Positions 33,206-42,500 of a DNA stretch of 50,587 nucleotides are shown piece after piece (position 1 is the stretch's first letter; the number at the start of each line of letters is the position of its first letter). Both the position numbers and the translations under genes were made by a program. The notes under the pieces are model-generated. The model searched no databases. It saw nothing but the letters and a program-made list of their open reading frames with translations, and was not told the DNA's origin. This DNA comes from a beta proteobacterium AAP51 (GTDB taxonomy: Bacteria > Pseudomonadota > Gammaproteobacteria > Burkholderiales > Burkholderiaceae_C): the NCBI GenBank assembly GCA_001295905.1, contig LJHT01000004.1:1-50587 (forward strand), in the 5' to 3' direction.

Positions 33206-34561
33206 TCAGAATTGGTAGTTCGCTTCGAACGCCACCCAGTTGCCGCGGTTGGCAATGCGGGAATCGACGTTCGAGAAGGCGTCGTTGGCCGGCATGCTCA
33301 GCGGTGCCAGGCCCTTGCGGCCGTAGGCCACGGCATTGACCGAGCCCGAGACGCTGAGCCCGCCGCCCACGTTGTAGCGGGCGCCCAGGCTCACGAAGAG
33401 CGCCGAGTTGTTCTGCCCGCGCTCGCTGGGGTTCTTGGTGCTGGCCTTGCCCAGGTAGGTGAGGCCGGTGTAGCCCACCCACTTCGGGTTGATGTACTTG
33501 CGCAGGCCCAGCATCAGGTCGACGGAACGTGCCGAGTAGCCCGGGTTGGGCACGCCGTTGGCATCGAAACCGCCCCAGTCCACGTTGAAGGGGCTGTTCC
33601 ACTGCGCTTCGCTGCCGGTGGTCAGCGGCACCGCGTAGCTGCCGCTCCAGCGGTTGAAGCGCAGGCCGCCGGAGACTTCGTAGGCCGTGCCGATCTGGTA
33701 CTTGGCCAGCATCATGAACATGCCCTGGCTGCTGCCGTTGAGCTGCACGTCGTCGCGCTCGGGGAAGGGCGTCAGGCCCGTGAACGGGGCCTTGGCGAAG
33801 GCCGCCGGCGGGCCGTTCTCGGCGGCCTGGGCCACGGCCTCGACGACCAGCGGGCCCCGCGCCCACAAGGCCCACACCTCGAAGAGCTGGGGCTTGTTGC
33901 GCTTGAAGTTGGTGTCGCCCTGGTCGTAGGTGGCTTCCAGCACCAGGTTGCCATCGGCCACGAAGAGCTCGCGCGAGGTGTAGCGCACGGCCTTGGTGAG
34001 GATGCCGTAGGCCGCCCCCGAATCGCTGAAGGCGGTCTGCCCGACGTCGCTGGCGTAGGGGAAGTCGGCCCGGTTCCAGCCGCGGGAAAGGAAGTTGCCG
34101 ATCTGCAGCGTGCCGTAGTACTCGTGCTTCAGCGTGGCGCTGCGCTCGTACACCACGCCGGGCAGGTCGGGCTTGCCGTCGCGCAGGCGCTGCGAGTAGG
34201 CGCCCGAGAGCGTGAAGCCCTGCGGCAGGTCGAACTTCACGCCCAGCGTGGGCTGGAACTGCACGCTGTCGGTGTTCAGGCCGCCGTACTTGCGGCCGTA
34301 GACGATGTCGTCGGCCCAGATGAAGTGCCGGCCGGCGAGGGGGTCGCGCTGGCAGCCTTCGCAGCCGTTGCTGACGCGGCCCACGCTGACCTTGGCAAAG
34401 CCGGTCAGGCTGAAGGGGCCGTACTCGAAGGCTTGCGCCGCGGTGGCGGCGCCCAGGCCCAGGGCGCACAGCGCCAGGGGCAGCGCGCGACGCGCCAGGC
34501 GCTGCGGCCGGCCGGCCCGGGCGGGTGGGGTGCCTCGTGGGCGGATGATGTGTTGCTGCAT
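33206..34561 (-). CDS. outer-membrane porin-like beta-barrel protein
   Basis: This 451-residue protein has a signal peptide (cleavage near AAQAFEYG). The rest alternates short amphipathic strands and loops and ends NWVAFEANYQF, a C-terminal Phe typical of outer-membrane barrels recognised by BamA. Acidic and aromatic residues in the loops fit a sugar channel. It leads the minus-strand operon behind operator 2 and is the only outer-membrane channel in the locus. It likely replaces the TonB-dependent SusC-type importer used by Bacteroidetes. The closest named family is unknown to me. Confidence 0.82.
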   Translation of the reverse strand: MQQHIIRPRGTPPARAGRPQRLARRALPLALCALGLGAATAAQAFEYGPFSLTGFAKVSVGRVSNGCEGCQRDPLAGRHFIWADDIVYGRKYGGLNTDSVQFQPTLGVKFDLPQGFTLSGAYSQRLRDGKPDLPGVVYERSATLKHEYYGTLQIGNFLSRGWNRADFPYASDVGQTAFSDSGAAYGILTKAVRYTSRELFVADGNLVLEATYDQGDTNFKRNKPQLFEVWALWARGPLVVEAVAQAAENGPPAAFAKAPFTGLTPFPERDDVQLNGSSQGMFMMLAKYQIGTAYEVSGGLRFNRWSGSYAVPLTTGSEAQWNSPFNVDWGGFDANGVPNPGYSARSVDLMLGLRKYINPKWVGYTGLTYLGKASTKNPSERGQNNSALFVSLGARYNVGGGLSVSGSVNAVAYGRKGLAPLSMPANDAFSNVDSRIANRGNWVAFEANYQF

Positions 34562-34601
34562 GGGTCAGGCCACCTTGGGCTGGAGGGATGCTGTGTTGCG
34601 T

Positions 34602-34615
34602 TGAAAGCGCTTTCA
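34602..34615. promoter_or_regulatory. LacI-type operator 2
   Basis: This is a perfect copy of TGAAAGCGCTTTCA between the porin gene and its promoter. On the minus strand it starts one base after the -10 box. Its centre is 173 bases from operator 3, which faces the other way. Confidence 0.85.
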
Positions 34616-34616
34616 C

Positions 34617-34646
34617 AGAATACGGTCGACGGTGCGGTGGCGTCAA
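34617..34646 (-). promoter_or_regulatory. sigma70-like promoter of the porin operon
   Basis: On the minus strand, TTGACG (34646-34641) is followed after 18 bases by TATTCT (34622-34617). Operator 2 begins one base downstream and covers the predicted start. Confidence 0.6.
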
Positions 34647-34774
34647 CGCATGCACGCTGCGTGTTTACCCTCGCGCCTGCCGGCACTGCGGGTTTTTGAG
34701 GGGTGGTGCGCAGGCGATGCAGCCCTTCGCAGCAGGCCAGAAGACCGCGCATCCGGGTAAACGCGGGATTCATC

Positions 34775-34788
34775 TGAAAGCGCTTTCA
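34775..34788. promoter_or_regulatory. LacI-type operator 3
   Basis: This is a perfect copy of TGAAAGCGCTTTCA, 45 bases upstream of the GH81 start. No good -35/-10 pair is visible just before it; the best -10 candidate (ATTCAT, 34768-34773) is weak. Confidence 0.82.
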
Positions 34789-34833
34789 CAAACAATGGCT
34801 GCGCAGGCAGTCTCTGCGTGAAAGGGGATGGCG

Positions 34834-37137
34834 ATGACGCTGAACAACTGGGCCGGCCGTGCTTTGCAAGCAGTGCTGGGGGCCTTCTGCGTGGTGCTGG
34901 CCGCGCAGGCGCAGCCGGTGAAGCTGGGTGCCGGCACCTACTTCCTGCAGCCCAAGGCCGGCGACAAGGCCGTGCCGCAGGCGCCCTTCCGCACCGAAGC
35001 GATGCTGCAGCGCGCGGCGCCCACGAACCAGTGGTATTCGACGCTGATCTTCGACCCCAAGCCCGAAGCCCTGTTCGTGCAGCCGATCACCGTGAAGGCC
35101 ACACCCGCCGGCCTGGAATTCGCGCTGCCTTCGAAGGAAGCCGTCACCAGCGTGCGCCAGGACGTGGAGATCCGCTACCCGCACCGCGACCCGCTGGTGA
35201 TTTCGCCCGTGGCCTTCGAGCCGGGCAAGGCCAAGCTGGCGGCGGCCGACGACTGGTCGATCGGCATCTCTTTCGCCAACGGTGCCGACGACATGCGCAC
35301 CACGGTGGTCCGCGGCCACCCCTATGTCTCGATGCAGCTCACGCGCGGCGACCTGCGCCTGCGCCTGCCGGCAGCCGGCCAGCGCCTGCACGAGCAGGCC
35401 GACGCCCGCGTGCTGGCGCTGAAGGTGGGTGGCAAGACCTACGCGCTCTTCGGCCCGACGGGGGTGAAGTGGGAAGCGGTGTCGCCCACGGAGTGGCTGG
35501 CGCGTTTGCCGGCCGGTGCCGGCTACGCCTCGGTGGCCGCGCTGCCTGACGACCAGGCTGCCACGCTGGCGCTCTTCACGCGGCACGCCTACGCCTTCAT
35601 CCAGCAGACGCGCGTGGAATGGCGCTACGACGAAGCCGCCAGCCGGGTCGAGACCACCTTCAAGGCCACCACCCGCGTGATGGAAGGCCCTGACAACGGC
35701 CCCCTGTTGGGCCTGTACCCGCACCAGTGGTTCAGGAACGCCTCGGTCGAAGGCCGGCTCGGGCCCACCTTCGACACGGTGCGCGGCCCGCTGCGCCTGC
35801 TGGCCGCCTCGGAGTTCAAGACCGCCACCACCTACAACGGTTTCGTGCCCTACTGGCCCGCCATCACCGCCGTCACCGCCTCAGCGCGGCTGGACGAGCT
35901 GAAGGACGTGATGCGCAAGGACCTGGCCACCGCCGGCCGTGAACTGCAGCGCGAGGGCCGCAGCGCCTACTGGGCCGGCAAGGGCCTGCAGCGCACGCTG
36001 AAACTGGCCGAGGTGTTCGAGCAGCAGGGCGACCTGGCCAGCCGCGACCGCCTGCTCGACATGCTGAAGAAGCGCGCCGAGGAATGGCTGGGCGGCGACA
36101 GCAGCCGCGGCTATGTGCAGCGCGACAAGTCGCTGGGCGTGGTCTCCATCTACCCCGAGGAGTTCTTCGCCGTCACCGAGATCAACGACCACCACTTCTG
36201 GTACGGCTACTGGATCCGCGTGGCCGCCGAGGTGGCGCTGCGCGACCCGTCGTGGATAGAGAAAGACCGCTGGGGCGGCATGATCGAGTTGCTGATCGCC
36301 GACATCGCCACCACCGAGCGCGGCCGCGCCGACTTCCCCTTCCTGCGCAACTGGGACGCGTACGAATCGCACACCTGGGCCAACGGCGTGGGCAAGGGCG
36401 AGTTCGGCAACAACAACGAGTCTTCGTCGGAGTCCATCAACGCCTGGGTCGGCCTCATCCTGTGGGGCGAGATCACCGGCAACCAGGCGCTGCGTGACCT
36501 GGGCATCTACCTGTACACCAGCGAGATCGAGGCCATCAACCACTACTGGTTCGACATCCACGGGCTCGTGTTCGCGCCCGAGTACAAGAACGCCGAGGTC
36601 AGCCTGGTCTTCGGCGGCATGTACCAGCACAACACCTGGTGGACCGACGACCCGCGGCAGATCAAGGGCATCAACCTGCTGCCCGTGACCACGGCCCACA
36701 CCTACCTGGGCCGCGACCCGGCCTTCGTGAAGCGCAGCCTGGCCACGCTGCCGGCCGAAACGGCGCTGTGGAACCGCATCGCCAAGAAGCCCAGCCCGCC
36801 ACCGCCCAAGGACATCTGGCAGGACATCTTTGCCATGTACCTGGCGCTGGCCGACCCCGCCGAAGCGCTGAAGACCTGGGAGCGCTGGGGTTCGGTGGAG
36901 CTGGGTTCCTCGCGCAGCTACACGCTGAACTTCATGCTCGGCCTGGAAGCCAAGGGCCTGCCCGACTTCACCGTCACCGCCAACACGCCGCTGCATGCGG
37001 TGTTCAAGCGTGCCGATGGCAGCCGCACCTACCTGGCCTTCAACGCCCGCAAGACGCCGCTGGAGGTGCGCTTCAGCGACGGCAAGCGCATGACCGTGGC
37101 CCCCGGCACGCTGGGCCGCCTGAGTTCCACCCCCTGA
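34834..37137 (+). CDS. GH81 endo-beta-1,3-glucanase (secreted)
   Basis: This 767-residue protein has a signal peptide (VLGAFCVVLAAQAQP). The family GH81 features are all present: APTNQWYSTLIF near the N-terminus, NDHHFWYGYW with Asp452, and NNNESSSES with Glu529 and Glu533 in the catalytic region. GH81 enzymes cut long beta-1,3-glucan internally with inversion. ATG 34834 is preferred because AAGGGG at 34822-34827 leaves a six-base spacing; ATG 34828 directly abuts it. It is probably the enzyme that opens insoluble glucan, and it is controlled by operator 3. Confidence 0.93.
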   Translation: MTLNNWAGRALQAVLGAFCVVLAAQAQPVKLGAGTYFLQPKAGDKAVPQAPFRTEAMLQRAAPTNQWYSTLIFDPKPEALFVQPITVKATPAGLEFALPSKEAVTSVRQDVEIRYPHRDPLVISPVAFEPGKAKLAAADDWSIGISFANGADDMRTTVVRGHPYVSMQLTRGDLRLRLPAAGQRLHEQADARVLALKVGGKTYALFGPTGVKWEAVSPTEWLARLPAGAGYASVAALPDDQAATLALFTRHAYAFIQQTRVEWRYDEAASRVETTFKATTRVMEGPDNGPLLGLYPHQWFRNASVEGRLGPTFDTVRGPLRLLAASEFKTATTYNGFVPYWPAITAVTASARLDELKDVMRKDLATAGRELQREGRSAYWAGKGLQRTLKLAEVFEQQGDLASRDRLLDMLKKRAEEWLGGDSSRGYVQRDKSLGVVSIYPEEFFAVTEINDHHFWYGYWIRVAAEVALRDPSWIEKDRWGGMIELLIADIATTERGRADFPFLRNWDAYESHTWANGVGKGEFGNNNESSSESINAWVGLILWGEITGNQALRDLGIYLYTSEIEAINHYWFDIHGLVFAPEYKNAEVSLVFGGMYQHNTWWTDDPRQIKGINLLPVTTAHTYLGRDPAFVKRSLATLPAETALWNRIAKKPSPPPPKDIWQDIFAMYLALADPAEALKTWERWGSVELGSSRSYTLNFMLGLEAKGLPDFTVTANTPLHAVFKRADGSRTYLAFNARKTPLEVRFSDGKRMTVAPGTLGRLSSTP

Positions 37138-37173
37138 GTCCCCGGCTACGGGAAACCCAGGGGGCCCACACCC

Positions 37174-37203
37174 TTGCCAACGCCGAACGCGCCCGCGCAT
37201 ACT
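37174..37203 (+). promoter_or_regulatory. sigma70-like promoter of the glucan-binding lipoprotein gene
   Basis: TTGCCA (37174-37179) is followed after 18 bases by CATACT (37198-37203). Operator 4 begins two bases later. The layout is the same as at operators 1 and 2. Confidence 0.5.
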
Positions 37204-37205
37204 GC

Positions 37206-37219
37206 TGAAAGCGCTTTCA
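37206..37219. promoter_or_regulatory. LacI-type operator 4
   Basis: This is a perfect copy of TGAAAGCGCTTTCA, 41 bases upstream of the lipoprotein ATG. It gives this gene its own control although GH81 ends only 68 bases before. Confidence 0.85.
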
Positions 37220-37260
37220 CAGCTTTGTCGATTGACGTCCTTCCGACAGGAAACACCGCC

Positions 37261-39540
37261 ATGAACACCCGCCATCTCTTCCGCAAGCCCGCAGTTCGGC
37301 TGCCTGTGCCTGCGCAGTCTTCGCATGCGCTCTCCATCACCGCGCTGGCGGCCACCTTGCTGCTGGCTGCCTGCGGCGGCGGCAGCGGCGAGGCACCCCC
37401 GGAACTGGCCCGCCCCACGGCCGACACCACCGGCCCCGTCATCACCATCACCGACAACATCACCGCCACCACGGCCACGGGCGAGGTGGTGTTCACCATC
37501 ACCTTCAACGAAGACGTCGGCACCAGCTTCGCGGCGGACGATGTCACCGTCACGGGCGGCACCGTGGCCAGCTTCACCCGCGTGAGCGGCACGCGCGCCA
37601 CCGTGGCCGTGACGCCCACGCCCGACAGCACCGGCACGCTGGTGCTGAACATCGCCGCCGGCCGCGTGAGCGACGCCGTGGGCAACGCCAACGCCGCCAC
37701 CAGCTCGCAACAGGCCTACAACACCGTGGTGCCCATCGTCGAGACGCGCCTGGTCAACTTCAGCGAAACCACGCCGCCGGTGCTGACGGGCTTCGGCGGT
37801 GCCGAAGACGCCACCATCACCGCCGACCCCACCGATGCCAGCAACCGCGTGGCGCGCGTCGTCAAGAGCGCCACCGCCGAGCTCTGGGCCGGCACCACCG
37901 TCAGCATCTGCCCCAGCGACGCCATCGTGCGCCTGCCCTTCACCAGCGCGCTGACCACCGTGACCGCGCGCGTCTGGGCGCCGGCCGCCGGCATCCCCGT
38001 GCGCCTGAAGGTGGAAGACGCCGCCGACCCCAGCAAGAGCGCCGAGACCGAGGCCCTCACCACCGTGGCCAGCGGCTGGCAGACGCTGCTGTTCAACTTC
38101 GCCAACCCGGCAGCGGGCACGGCGGCGCTGAACCTGGCCAACACCTACAACAAGGCGTCCATCTTCTTCAACTTCGGCCGCACCGGGGCCGCCGGCGGCG
38201 GTGGCACCTTCTACTTCGACGACCTGGCCTTCCGCGGCAGCAGCTTCACCGTGGCCTGCCCAAGCGCGGGCGGCGGCGGTGGCGGCACGGCCACCACCAC
38301 CAGCATCACGATGGACGAGGCCACCGCGCCCGTGCTCACCGGCTTCGGCGGTGCGGAAGACAGCACCGTCGTGGCCGACCCCACCAACGCCGCCAACAAG
38401 GTGATGCGCGTGGTGAAGAGCGCCGGTGCCGAACTGTGGGCCGGCACCACCATCTCGAACCTGCCCAACCAGGCCATCGCGCCCATCGGCTTCACGGCCA
38501 GCAACCGCACCATCACCGCCCGCGTGTGGTCGCCGGTGGCCGGCGTGCCGGTGCGCATGAAGGTGGAGAACGCGGCCGACCCCACGAAGAGCGTGGAAAC
38601 CGAGGCCACCGTCACGACGGCCAGCGCCTGGCAGACGCTGACCTTCAACTTCAACAACCCGGCAGCGGGCACGGCCGCCCTCGACCCGGCAGCCACCTAC
38701 AACAAGCTGTCGATGTTCTTCAACTTCGGCACGCCGGGCTCGGTGACGGGCGCACGTACCTACTTCGCCGATGACATCGTCTACCCGGCGGCTGGCGGCA
38801 CGGGCGGCGGCGGTGGCGGTGGCAGCACGGGCCCGGTCACCTTCAGCAGCGGCTTCGGTGCCACCACCACGGTGCAGGGCGGCGCCTACGGCGGCTACAG
38901 CGGCAGCAGCGTCGACGGCTTCAACTGCGGCGCGCCGGCGCAGTGCGGAAGCGGCGGCAGCTTCGCCCCGGCCGTGCCGGCGGCCGACAGCGGCTTCTTC
39001 TACTTCTACCAGACGCCCACGCCGGTGACTTCGCTCTACGCCGGCATCTTCGTGCAGGCCCCGGGCCTGACCACGGGTCTCAGCAGCACGGCCGACACGC
39101 CGGGGGTTTCCATCGCCGGCAAGACCACGATGTCCTTCACCTTCGGCCAGAACCCGGAGTGGTTCAATGGCCCGGCGAAGAACTTCGGCGTCATCCTCAC
39201 ACTGGGCAAGTTCTACAACGTCGGCACCACGGCCGCCCCGGCGGCCTGCAACATCAAGCTGCTGGCGGTGGTGCCGCCCACCGCGCAGGCCGCCACCCGC
39301 TACACGCTGCAGCTGAGCGACTTCACGCTCATCCAGACCTGCAACGTGGCCGGCCTCACGCCTGCCAGCGCGCTGGCCCTGGGCCCGCTGTCGCAGGTGG
39401 ACTTCCAGGCCGTGGGCTCGGGCAACCCGCTGCCGCCGAACAACGGCCGCCTGGTGGGTGCCAACATGAGCGTGCCCACCGGCAACCCGGCGGTCTACCC
39501 CACCACGCTGGTGGTCAACGGCGCCATCACCTTCGAGTGA
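37261..39540 (+). CDS. multidomain lipoprotein with tandem glucan-binding-like modules
   Basis: This 759-residue protein has a lipobox LAAC (Cys38). Next come an Ig-like domain (about 55-155) and two tandem modules of about 150 residues whose matching points, VLTGFGGAED, fall at residues 174 and 358. Both contain RVVKSA.AELWAGTT, TARVW.P.AG.PVR.KVE, FNFANPAAGTAAL or FNFNNPAAGTAAL, and FFNFG. Gly-rich linkers lead to a distinct C-terminal module (about 525-759). No catalytic domain is recognised. The repeated module resembles domains seen next to laminarinases in Bacteroidetes, so this is probably a surface glycan-binding protein, the analogue of SusE/SusF-type proteins. CAGGAA lies nine bases upstream of ATG. 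Confidence 0.82.
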   Translation: MNTRHLFRKPAVRLPVPAQSSHALSITALAATLLLAACGGGSGEAPPELARPTADTTGPVITITDNITATTATGEVVFTITFNEDVGTSFAADDVTVTGGTVASFTRVSGTRATVAVTPTPDSTGTLVLNIAAGRVSDAVGNANAATSSQQAYNTVVPIVETRLVNFSETTPPVLTGFGGAEDATITADPTDASNRVARVVKSATAELWAGTTVSICPSDAIVRLPFTSALTTVTARVWAPAAGIPVRLKVEDAADPSKSAETEALTTVASGWQTLLFNFANPAAGTAALNLANTYNKASIFFNFGRTGAAGGGGTFYFDDLAFRGSSFTVACPSAGGGGGGTATTTSITMDEATAPVLTGFGGAEDSTVVADPTNAANKVMRVVKSAGAELWAGTTISNLPNQAIAPIGFTASNRTITARVWSPVAGVPVRMKVENAADPTKSVETEATVTTASAWQTLTFNFNNPAAGTAALDPAATYNKLSMFFNFGTPGSVTGARTYFADDIVYPAAGGTGGGGGGGSTGPVTFSSGFGATTTVQGGAYGGYSGSSVDGFNCGAPAQCGSGGSFAPAVPAADSGFFYFYQTPTPVTSLYAGIFVQAPGLTTGLSSTADTPGVSIAGKTTMSFTFGQNPEWFNGPAKNFGVILTLGKFYNVGTTAAPAACNIKLLAVVPPTAQAATRYTLQLSDFTLIQTCNVAGLTPASALALGPLSQVDFQAVGSGNPLPPNNGRLVGANMSVPTGNPAVYPTTLVVNGAITFE

Positions 39541-39562
39541 CGCCCCCTGGCGGCAGGGCCTG

Positions 39563-39590
39563 AAAGGCGGGGAGCATCCCCGCCTTTTTT
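39563..39590 (+). terminator. Rho-independent terminator
   Basis: A 10-bp perfect stem, AAAGGCGGGG (39563-39572) with CCCCGCCTTT (39578-39587) around an AGCAT loop, ends in a run of six T. It lies 22 bases after the lipoprotein stop and closes the glucan locus. It may also serve the convergent kinase gene. Confidence 0.88.
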
Positions 39591-42500
39591 CATGGGCGGC
39601 CCAGGTGCTGCTTCACGGCGTCCAGCAGGCTCTGCAGCGCGAGCGGCTTGGTCAGGTAGGCCGCGAAGCCGGCGTCGCGTGCGGCGTTGATGTCGTCCTG
39701 CAAGGCGTTGGCGCTGACGGCCACCACTGGCGTGTGCGCGGTGGCGGGCATCTGGCGCAGGCGGCGCAGCACGGCAAAGCCATCCATCTCGGGCAGGTGG
39801 ATGTCCAGCAGCACCAGCGCCGGTGGGTGCCGTGCCGCCAGCGCCAGGCCTTCGCTCGGCGTGGCGGCGCAGTGCAGCTGCACGCCCGGCATGCGGGCCA
39901 TCATGGCTTCCATCAGCACCACGTTGACGGGGTTGTCTTCGATGTAAAGCACCGTCTGCGGCGGCTGTGCGGTGGCGGCTTCGGTGCCACCCGGGCCCGC
40001 ACCGGCGTCGGGCAGGAGGGGCAGGGCCGCAGGGGCCCCGGCCAGCGGCAGACGCAGCCAAAAGGTGCTGCCCTCGCCGGGCACGCTGCTCACGCCGATG
40101 CGGCCGCCCATGGCGTCCACCAGCCGCCGGCTGAGGGCCAGGCCGATGCCCGTGCCTTCCACACCCGACTGCGCGGCGCCCAGGCGCTCGAAGGGCTGGA
40201 ACAGCCGCGCCTGCTGTTCGGGCGTCAGCCCCGGCCCGGTGTCTTCCACGGCCAGCCACAGCCAGCACTCTTCCACGCGGCCCTGCACGCCCACCGTGCC
40301 GCCCGGGCGGTTGTACTTGATGGCATTGCCCAGCAGGTTCAGCAGCACCTGCTTCAGGCGCCGCCGGTCGGCCTGCACCTGCACCGTCTGCAGCAAGACC
40401 GGTGCTTCCAGCAGCTGCACCTGCAGGCTCTGCGCCAGCGTGTGCACCAGCGCCAGGCACTCGGCCACGAGCGCGCCCGGGCCCAGGGGCTGGATGTCCA
40501 GCGCCAGCTCGCCGGCTTCGATGCGGCCAAGGTCGAGCAGCTCGTTGATCAGGCTGAGCAGGTGCTCGGCCCCACCCAGGATTTCCTGTACCCAGCCCTG
40601 CTGGTGCGGCGCCAGGCTGGCGCGCGGGTCGGTGGCCAGCAGCTGCCCGAAACCCAGCACGGCGTTCAGTGGCGTGCGCAGTTCGTGCGACATCTGCGAG
40701 AGGAACTGCGACTTCGCCCGGTTGGCTGCCTCGGCTTCGTCGCGCGCGGCGATCAACGCCACCTCGGCCAGCTTGCGCGCGGTGATGTCCACGCCGAAGC
40801 CATAGCAGGTGTGGCGCCCGCCGGGCCGTGGCGCACCGGTCACGCGCGTCACCTCCAGCACCAGGCGCTGGCCGTTGTGCGCCGAGATCAGGTCGGCCTC
40901 GGTCACGGCAGTCTCGCCGCGGAAGGCGCGGCGTATCGCGGCCTCCACCGGTGGCGCGCGCTCTTCGCCCAGCACCTCGCGCACGGTGTGGCCCAGGGTC
41001 TGCTCGCGCGTGCGGCCGAACACCGCGAGCAGGCGGTCGTTGATGTAGGTGTAGCGAAGGTTCTCGTCGGTGCTGGCGATGTAGCCCGGAAAGGCATCGA
41101 GCAGCGCGCCCAGCTCGGCCGAGCTCTCGCGCAGCGCGGCCTCGGCGCGCTTGCGCTGGGTGATATCGAGTGTGAAGCCGTAGACCACCGGCTCGCCGCT
41201 CAAGGGGTCGACGGCGGCCACCATGTGCACCTGCAGGTCGACGGGGCCGCTCCCGTCTGCGGCGAGCACCTGGTGCTCGTAGCTGACGGGCTCGCCGTCC
41301 AGCACGCGCTGGAACAGCGGAGCCAGGGTTTCGGCACGCTGCGGGCCCAGCACCTCGGCGATGCTGCGGCCCACCATCGCCTGCGGCGTGGTGCCCAGCT
41401 GCCGCGCAAGGTGGGCGTTGACGAAGGTGTACACCTGCCGCGCATCGAGCCGGCTGATGAAGCCCGGGAAGTTGTCCAGAAGGGCCCGGTGTTCGGCGTC
41501 GCTGGCCACCAGCGCGAGCCGGCTGCGCTCTTCCTCGGTGACGTCGCGCGTGACCATCACCACCTGCTGCACCTGCCCGGCGTCGTCCTTCTGGGGGAAA
41601 TAGGTCGTCTCGATCACGCAACCCGGCCGCGAGGCCCGCGGGTCGGGGCCGCGCGCGGTGCGCTGCTCGCCGCTGGCCATGCATTCGCGCAGTGCACGCA
41701 GGCGCGCTTCCGTCACGCGCTGCGACAGCACCTCGCTCGTCAGCCGGCCCAGGGCCTGCTCGCGCGGCACCCGCGCGGCGCGGCACCAGGCGTCGTTGAC
41801 GAGCAGGTAGCGCTCGTCGCGGTCGACCACCGACACCACGTCGGTGATGGCGTTCACCGCCATCTCGTAGTGGCGCAGGGCGGCTTCGGTGGCGCGGCGC
41901 TGGCTGATGTCGTTCCACACGCCCACCGAGCCCACCTTCACGCCCTGCGCGTCATAGACCGCGGTGGCGGTGCAAAGGCAGTGGATCTGGCTGCCGTCAC
42001 GGCGACGCAGGCCCACCTCGTAGTGGCCGGCCTCGCCGCGCTGGCGACGCGCCAGCTCCAGGCGCAGGCGCTCCTGGTCGCCGGCTGCGATAAAGTCGAA
42101 GACATCGCGGCCACGCAACGCTTCCAGCGGTTCGCCCAGCATCTGGGCCATGGCGGGGTTCAGGTCGGTGGTGCGGGCTTCGTTGTCGATGAACCAGAAA
42201 CCCTGGCGCGTGGTCTGCATCAGCTGCGTCAGCAGCCGGTGCTGGTCGGCCAGGCGTTCGGTGGCCTGGTCGGCGCGCTCGCGGTTCAGGCGCGCTTCGT
42301 CGGCGCGCTGCGTGGCCGACAGCCGCAGGCGCACTCCCTCGCGCAGCTGCTGCTGCGAGCGCCGCGCCGTGATGGCCGTCACCAGCAGGTAGATGCCTGC
42401 CATGCCCGCCAGCGACAGCGTGCCCGCTTCCTGCGAGCGCAGCGCCAGCAGCAGGCCCATGCTGAGCGTGGGCACGGCGAAGCACAGCGCCGTGCGCAGG

